Assembly: GCF_023109105.1 (NCBI RefSeq)
Contig: NZ_JALDTZ010000001.1
Location: 1-58,345, forward strand
Source of the DNA: Streptococcus mitis
GTDB lineage: Bacteria > Bacillota > Bacilli > Lactobacillales > Streptococcaceae
Reading direction: 5' to 3'
DNA: 58,345 bases
Shown one piece after another: positions 53,623 to 58,345 of the stretch (its first letter is position 1; every line of letters starts with the position of its first letter). Made by a program: the position numbers and the translations under genes. Under the pieces are notes generated by a model. It made no database searches. It was not told the DNA's origin and saw nothing but the letters and a program-made list of their open reading frames with translations.

Positions 53623-54432
53623 ATGTTACTACAAAAAGAACTAATTCCAATGATAGAAGCTAACTTACCAAATATGGCATATGCTGAAAAAGACGTTGCT
53701 AAATTCTTCTTAAAACAGCAATCTCTGGATAATTATTCATGTGAGGCATTGTGCGAATGCCTTAATGTATCCAAAGCAACATTGACTCGATTTGCGAAAA
53801 AATGTGGTTTTAAAGGTTTTAGACAATTCATTTTCAAATACCAAGAGATGATTCGTGAGAAAGAAAAGTTAGCATTGTATACAGAGGCTACAGAAAAAGT
53901 TTTATCCGACTATGAAGAAATGTTGAGAAAAACTTACACGGTTCTTGATGAAGTTCAACTTGAGCGTATTGCTGAGATGATAGAAACTGCTGAGCGTGTA
54001 TATCTTTATGGTAAAGGAAGTTCTGTTCTTGCTTTAGAAGAAATGAAGATGAGATTTATGCGTCTCGGAGTCATTGGTGAAGTATTATCAGACGAGGATA
54101 TGATTTTGTGGAGTAGCTTATTACTTAATGAAAATTGCCTTGTCATTGGAGCATCCGTTTCAGGTCAAACTGATATTGTACTAGAAGGTCTTCAAAAAGC
54201 TGCGGATAAAGGCGCTAAAACAGTTTTAATGACTACAAGAAAATTTGACGAAGAAGATTGTTTCTTTGATGAACTATTGTTATTAGCTTCGACCAATCAT
54301 CTCTCGTATGGCAATCGCATATCACCTCAGTTTCCAATACTTTTAATTACAGACTGCTTATTCTCTCATTATCTGGAAAGTCCAGAGAGACAATATTATT
54401 ACAATCAAACTATTATCCATAAGGAGGAATAA
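53623..54432 (+). CDS. RpiR-family regulator of sialic-acid genes
   Basis: A 269-aa regulator: N-terminal HTH_6 domain (about 1-75, '[27 protein letters not shown]' in outline) and a C-terminal SIS phosphosugar-binding domain (about 110-240, '[23 protein letters not shown]', '[15 protein letters not shown]'). RpiR proteins respond to sugar phosphates, here probably ManNAc-6-P or a related intermediate, as in streptococcal NanR. AAAGGAG precedes the ATG. It heads the nan operon. Confidence 0.9.
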   Translation: MLLQKELIPMIEANLPNMAYAEKDVAKFFLKQQSLDNYSCEALCECLNVSKATLTRFAKKCGFKGFRQFIFKYQEMIREKEKLALYTEATEKVLSDYEEMLRKTYTVLDEVQLERIAEMIETAERVYLYGKGSSVLALEEMKMRFMRLGVIGEVLSDEDMILWSSLLLNENCLVIGASVSGQTDIVLEGLQKAADKGAKTVLMTTRKFDEEDCFFDELLLLASTNHLSYGNRISPQFPILLITDCLFSHYLESPERQYYYNQTIIHKEE

Positions 54433-54436
54433 TAAA

Positions 54437-55138
54437 ATGAGCCAAATTTGGACTAAAGAGAAATTTATAAGTCAAGTCCATGGTGGAGTCATTGTTTCTT
54501 GTCAAGCTTTACCCGGTGAACCCCTTTATAATGAAGAATTTAGCTTGATGCCTTTTATGGCTAAAGCAGCTTTAGAGGCAGGAGCAGTGGGCATTCGCGC
54601 AAATTCTGTGCGTGATATTAAAGCAATTCAGAAAGTAGTAGATTTACCAATAATTGGAATTATCAAAAGAGATTATCCACCTCAAGAACCATATATTACT
54701 GCTACGATGAAAGAGGTAGATGAACTTGTAGAATGCGGAACAACAGTCATTGCATTTGATGCAACTTTAAGACCAAGATATGATGGCTTAGTTGTCAGTG
54801 AATTTATCAAAAAAATAAAAGAAAAATATCCTAATCAATTGTTGATGGCGGATGTAAGTAATTTTGATGAAGGTCTCTATGCATTTAAATCAGGCGTTGA
54901 TTTTGTTGGTACAACATTATCAGGCTACACAAGTACAAGTGTACAATCAGATGAGCCTGATTTTGAACTAATGAAAAAATTGGCTGATTTTAATATTCCG
55001 GTAATTGCCGAAGGAAAAATTCATTATCCAGAACAATTAAAAAAAGCTTATAGTTTAGGTGTTACCAGTGTTGTCATTGGTGGAGCGATTACACGTCCAA
55101 AAGAAATTGCTCAGCGATTTATTAATGTCATCAAATAA
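54437..55138 (+). CDS. nanE: N-acetylmannosamine-6-phosphate 2-epimerase
   Basis: A 233-aa TIM-barrel enzyme converting ManNAc-6-P to GlcNAc-6-P, the step that links sialic acid to amino-sugar metabolism. '[15 protein letters not shown]' near the start, 'IGIIKRDY' with the catalytic Lys, 'AFDATLRPR', '[10 protein letters not shown]' and '[10 protein letters not shown]' are NanE signatures. GGAGG precedes the ATG, 2 bp after the regulator stop. A paralog may exist elsewhere in the genome. Confidence 0.94.
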   Translation: MSQIWTKEKFISQVHGGVIVSCQALPGEPLYNEEFSLMPFMAKAALEAGAVGIRANSVRDIKAIQKVVDLPIIGIIKRDYPPQEPYITATMKEVDELVECGTTVIAFDATLRPRYDGLVVSEFIKKIKEKYPNQLLMADVSNFDEGLYAFKSGVDFVGTTLSGYTSTSVQSDEPDFELMKKLADFNIPVIAEGKIHYPEQLKKAYSLGVTSVVIGGAITRPKEIAQRFINVIK

Positions 55139-55162
55139 AAAACAATATAAAGGAGAAATCTG

Positions 55163-56080
55163 ATGAAAGATTTAACTAAATACAAAGGCGTTATTCCTGC
55201 ATTTTATGCTTGCTATGATGAAAATGGTGAAATTAGCCAAGAACGTGTAAAATCTCTGGTGCAATATTTCATTGACAAAGGTGTAAAAGGTATCTATGTA
55301 AATGGTTCTTCAGGTGAATGTATTTACCAAAGTGTAGAAGATCGTAAACAAATTATTGAAGCTGTTATGGAAGTTGCTAAAGGTAAATTAACAGTTATCA
55401 ACCATGTTGCATGTAATAACACGAAAGATAGTATTGAATTGGCAAAACATTCAGAAAGTGTTGGAGTCGATGCTATTGCTGCTATCCCACCTATTTACTT
55501 CAAATTGCCAGAATATTCAATCGCAGCATATTGGAATGCAATGAGTGAAGCTGCGCCAAATACAGATTTTATCATTTATAATATTCCACAATTGGCAGGA
55601 GTTGCGTTGACTGGTAGTTTGTATGCAACAATGCGTCAAAATCCTCGTGTGATTGGAGTTAAAAATTCTTCTATGCCTGTACAAGATATTCAAATGTTTG
55701 TAGCTGCAGGTGGAGAAGATTACATTGTATTCAATGGTCCAGATGAACAATATCTTGGTGGTCGCTTGATGGGAGCAGAAGCTGGTATTGGTGGTACTTA
55801 TGGCGTTATGCCAGATTTGTTCTTGAAATTGGAAAGTTTGATTCAAGAACGAGATTTAGATACTGCTAAAAAACTTCAATATGCTATCAATGAAGTTATC
55901 TATAAGATGGTATCAGGTAAGGCAAATATGTATGCTGTAGCAAAAGAGGTTTTGCGTCTAAATGAAAAACTTGATTTAGGTTCTGTTCGTCAACCCTTAG
56001 AAGCATTGGCAGAAGGTGACTTGGAAGTTGCAAAACAAGCAGCAGAACTTATTCAACAAGCACGAAAAGAATTTTTATAA
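55163..56080 (+). CDS. N-acetylneuraminate lyase family protein
   Basis: A 305-aa aldolase of the DapA/NanA superfamily. The Schiff-base Lys is in 'VIGVKNSSM' near 171, the Tyr in 'IIYNIPQLAG' near 143 and the carboxylate loop is 'NGSSGECIYQS' near 49. The motif 'GSSGE' instead of dapA's 'GTTAE', and the operon partners, indicate cleavage of sialic acid to ManNAc and pyruvate. Compare dapA at 37261, its paralog in this window. The symbol nanA is avoided since in pneumococcus it denotes a sialidase. Confidence 0.9.
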   Translation: MKDLTKYKGVIPAFYACYDENGEISQERVKSLVQYFIDKGVKGIYVNGSSGECIYQSVEDRKQIIEAVMEVAKGKLTVINHVACNNTKDSIELAKHSESVGVDAIAAIPPIYFKLPEYSIAAYWNAMSEAAPNTDFIIYNIPQLAGVALTGSLYATMRQNPRVIGVKNSSMPVQDIQMFVAAGGEDYIVFNGPDEQYLGGRLMGAEAGIGGTYGVMPDLFLKLESLIQERDLDTAKKLQYAINEVIYKMVSGKANMYAVAKEVLRLNEKLDLGSVRQPLEALAEGDLEVAKQAAELIQQARKEFL

Positions 56081-56107
56081 TAAATAAAATCAATATGGAG
56101 ATATGTT

Positions 56108-57649
56108 ATGGGCACAACAGGATTTACGATAATTGACTTAATTATCTTGATTGTTTATTTACTTGCGGTGTTGGTTGCAGGTATCTATTTCTCTAAAAAG
56201 GAGATGAAAGGAAAAGAGTTCTTTAAAGGAGATGGTTCGGTTCCTTGGTATGTTACTTCGGTATCCATTTTTGCCACAATGCTCAGTCCGATTTCCTTCT
56301 TGGGACTCGCTGGTAACTCTTATGCAGGTAGTTGGATTTTATGGTTTGCTCAATTAGGGATGGTAGTAGCTATTCCACTGACAATTCGTTTTATCTTACC
56401 TATCTTTGCACGGATAGACATCGATACGGCATATGATTACTTGGATAAACGTTTTAATTCTAAAGCACTTCGTATTATTTCAGCACTCTTGTTTATTATT
56501 TATCAATTGGGACGTATGTCTATCATTATGTACCTCCCATCAGCTGGATTAGCAGTCTTGACAGGAATTGACATCAATATTTTGATTATTTTGATGGGTG
56601 CAATTGCAATTGTTTATTCTTATACTGGTGGTCTAAAATCCGTATTATGGACAGACTTTATTCAAGGTGTAGTTCTGTTTAGTGGTGTCGTTGTAGCTTT
56701 ATTTGTACTGATGGCTAATATTAAAGGTGGCTTTGGTGCAGTAGCAGAAACATTAGTAAACGGTAAATTCCTTGCTGCAAATGAAAAACTTTTCGACCCT
56801 AACTTGCTTTCAAACTCCATCTTCTTAATCGTGATGGGTTCAGGCTTTACAATCTTGTCTTCCTATGCTTCATCTCAAGATTTGGTTCAACGTTTTACTA
56901 CAACACAAAATATTAAGAAACTTAATAAGATGTTGTTCACAAACGGTGTCTTGTCACTTGCAACTGCAACAGTCTTTTACTTGATTGGTACAGGCTTGTA
57001 CGTATTCTATCAAGTACAAAATGCAGGTAGTGCAGCTAGCGATATCCCTCAAGACCAAATCTTTATGTACTTTATTGCATACCAGTTACCAGTAGGTGTC
57101 ACAGGTTTGATCTTGGCAGCGATTTATGCAGCAGCTCAATCAACTATTTCAACAGGTTTGAACTCTGTTGCAACTTCATGGACATTGGATATTCAAGATG
57201 TCATTTCTAAAAATATGTCAGACGATCGTCGTACGAAAATTGCACAATTCGTATCTCTAGCAGTAGGTTTATTCTCAATTGTTGTTTCCATTATCATGGC
57301 TCATTCAGATATTAAATCTGCATACGAATGGTTCAATAGTTTCATGGGACTTGTACTTGGTCTACTAGGTGGTGTATTCATTCTTGGTTTTGTTTCTAAA
57401 AAAGCAAATAAACAAGGTGCTTATGCAGCGCTGATTGTATCAACCATCGTTATGGTATTTATTAAATACTTCCTTCCTCCAACAGCTGTTAGCTACTGGG
57501 CATATTCATTGATTTCAATTTCTGTATCAGTAGTTTCAGGTTATATTGTATCTGTTCTTACTGAAAATAAAGTATCTGCACCTAAATATACAACGATTCA
57601 TGATATTTCAGAAATTAAAGCGGATTCAAGTTGGGAAGTTCGTCACTAG
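56108..57649 (+). CDS. Sodium:solute symporter, probable sialic acid transporter
   Basis: A 513-aa SSS-family (SLC5) symporter with 13 predicted transmembrane helices. 'SIFATMLSPISFLGLAGNSYAGSW' in outline is the helix 1-2 segment and 'YSYTGGLKSVLWTDFIQGVVL' the family signature near 175-195. It probably imports N-acetylneuraminate with Na+, given the operon. Streptococci often use an ABC transporter (SatABC) as well, so this is one of possibly two routes. AGGAGAT... site before the ATG is moderate (TATGGAGAT). Confidence 0.92.
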   Translation: MGTTGFTIIDLIILIVYLLAVLVAGIYFSKKEMKGKEFFKGDGSVPWYVTSVSIFATMLSPISFLGLAGNSYAGSWILWFAQLGMVVAIPLTIRFILPIFARIDIDTAYDYLDKRFNSKALRIISALLFIIYQLGRMSIIMYLPSAGLAVLTGIDINILIILMGAIAIVYSYTGGLKSVLWTDFIQGVVLFSGVVVALFVLMANIKGGFGAVAETLVNGKFLAANEKLFDPNLLSNSIFLIVMGSGFTILSSYASSQDLVQRFTTTQNIKKLNKMLFTNGVLSLATATVFYLIGTGLYVFYQVQNAGSAASDIPQDQIFMYFIAYQLPVGVTGLILAAIYAAAQSTISTGLNSVATSWTLDIQDVISKNMSDDRRTKIAQFVSLAVGLFSIVVSIIMAHSDIKSAYEWFNSFMGLVLGLLGGVFILGFVSKKANKQGAYAALIVSTIVMVFIKYFLPPTAVSYWAYSLISISVSVVSGYIVSVLTENKVSAPKYTTIHDISEIKADSSWEVRH

Positions 57650-57674
57650 TCACTAATAGAAAAGAGAAAATAAT

Positions 57675-58133
57675 ATGATTATTTCTGAACAATCTGATTT
57701 TAGACGATATGCTTCTGTCAATAAACATTTTTCAAAAGTCTGTGATTTTTTAGAAAATACAAATTTGACAGATTTAGTTGATGGAAAAATTGATATTGAC
57801 GGGGAAAATGTTTTTGCAAATTGTATGACTTATCTAGCTGATGGAGTTCCAGGAGATATTTTTGAAACTCATAAGAAATATTTAGATATTCATATTGTTG
57901 TTGAAAATACAGAAAAAATGGCAGTAACTTCCCCAGTTCGTGCTCAGTCACGTGTACCTTTTAGCGAAGAGAAGGATATTGCTTTTTACGATAGCAAAGA
58001 CTATCAAATTGTTGAATTGCTCCCAGGGAATATGTTGGTGACTTTTGAAGAAGATCTTCACCAACCAAAGATTCATTGCAATGATGAAACTGTTAAAAAA
58101 CTTGTTATCAAAGTTTTAAACGAGGAAAAATAA
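57675..58133 (+). CDS. YhcH/YjgK/YiaL (NanQ-type) family protein
   Basis: A 152-aa cupin-fold protein of DUF386. 'FETHKKYLDIHIVVE' near 66-80 carries the metal-binding His and Glu residues, and 'LHQPKIH' near 132 the later ligand. E. coli members (NanQ, YhcH) act as sialic acid or ManNAc anomerases, speeding catabolism. The gene follows the symporter by 25 bp and the sialidase gene begins 1 bp after its stop codon. Confidence 0.9.
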   Translation: MIISEQSDFRRYASVNKHFSKVCDFLENTNLTDLVDGKIDIDGENVFANCMTYLADGVPGDIFETHKKYLDIHIVVENTEKMAVTSPVRAQSRVPFSEEKDIAFYDSKDYQIVELLPGNMLVTFEEDLHQPKIHCNDETVKKLVIKVLNEEK

Positions 58134-58134
58134 A

Positions 58135-58345
58135 ATGAAAAAAAATATTAAACAATATGTAACCTTAGGTACTGTAGTGGTATTATCAGCATTTGTTGCT
58201 AACTCAGTTGCAGCTCAGGAGACTGAAACTTCTGAAGTATCAACACCAGAGTTGGTGCAACCTGTTGCACCAACGACTTCGATTTCGGAAGTACAACATA
58301 AATCGGGTAACTCTTCGGAAGTTACTGGACAACCTCGAACAGTTG
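58135..58345 (+). CDS. nanC: Sialidase NanC, 5' end (cut by window edge)
   Basis: The first 70 codons: signal peptide MKKNIKQYVTLGTVVVLSAF with cleavage near VAA-QETE at about 27, then a Thr/Ser/Pro/Val-rich linker (PTTSISEVQHKSGNSSEVT). This start is nearly identical to pneumococcal NanC as I recall it, not to NanA or NanB. NanC is a secreted sialidase producing 2-deoxy-2,3-didehydro-Neu5Ac. The catalytic domain lies outside the window. Operon position matches the pneumococcal nanC locus. Confidence 0.9.
   Translation, partial: MKKNIKQYVTLGTVVVLSAFVANSVAAQETETSEVSTPELVQPVAPTTSISEVQHKSGNSSEVTGQPRTV

Overview
The window is chromosomal DNA of a low-GC Gram-positive coccus, Streptococcus pneumoniae or a very close relative (S. 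pseudopneumoniae, S. mitis). Evidence: a BOX element, the adcAII-phtD-phtE locus with AdcR boxes, a preQ1-II riboswitch, the asd RNA motif, a pvaA-like gene and the start of a NanC-type sialidase gene behind a sialic-acid operon. Gene names are from sequence recognition only; no database search was possible.

Region 1 (about 1-13,800) is mobile. A frameshifted ISL3-family transposase fragment is followed by what reads as a complete phage-inducible chromosomal island (PICI, a phage satellite). It has a tyrosine integrase, an accessory segment (PemK/MazF-like toxin, a 57-aa membrane peptide, a PUA/EVE-like membrane-anchored protein, a lipoprotein), a CI/Stl-like repressor facing a small Cro/Xis-like gene across shared operators, small replication genes, a primase/helicase-type Rep, an iteron origin around an AT-rich core, small late genes including a terminase-small-subunit-like gene, and a sigma-like DUF1492 regulator. 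Between the TerS-like gene and that regulator lies the most unusual object here: nine palindromic units of exactly 32 or 42 bp separated by exactly 16 bp, followed by a second structured segment.

Region 2 (about 13,900-48,963) is mostly core chromosome: murA, a GNAT gene, a CBS/DRTGG regulator, map, a YitT gene, degV and hup; then ccdA with a thioredoxin lipoprotein, an amino acid permease and a BOX element; then the zinc-regulated adcAII-phtD-phtE cluster (phtD carries an internal duplication of about 207 codons); then pepT, hemH, mscL, a gtrA-like gene, the riboswitch-controlled queT, tRNA-Thr, asd RNA, asd, dapA, mnmE, a 4-oxalocrotonate tautomerase, tdk, prfA, prmC, a Sua5-type gene, a GNAT gene, glyA, an NdpA-like gene, pvaA, a DUF1002 gene and rlmD.

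Region 3 (about 48,964-53,300) looks like the replication end of a Tn5252-type integrative element next to rlmD. It has a RepA_N initiator, an orphan cytosine-5 DNA methyltransferase, an Spx-like protein without its redox cysteines and a CPBP protease, with no relaxase or integrase.

Region 4 (about 53,300 to the end) is a sialic-acid operon under a cre site: RpiR regulator, nanE, N-acetylneuraminate lyase, SSS symporter, YhcH/NanQ-type protein and the 5' end of nanC. Together these release, import and convert sialic acid toward amino-sugar metabolism.
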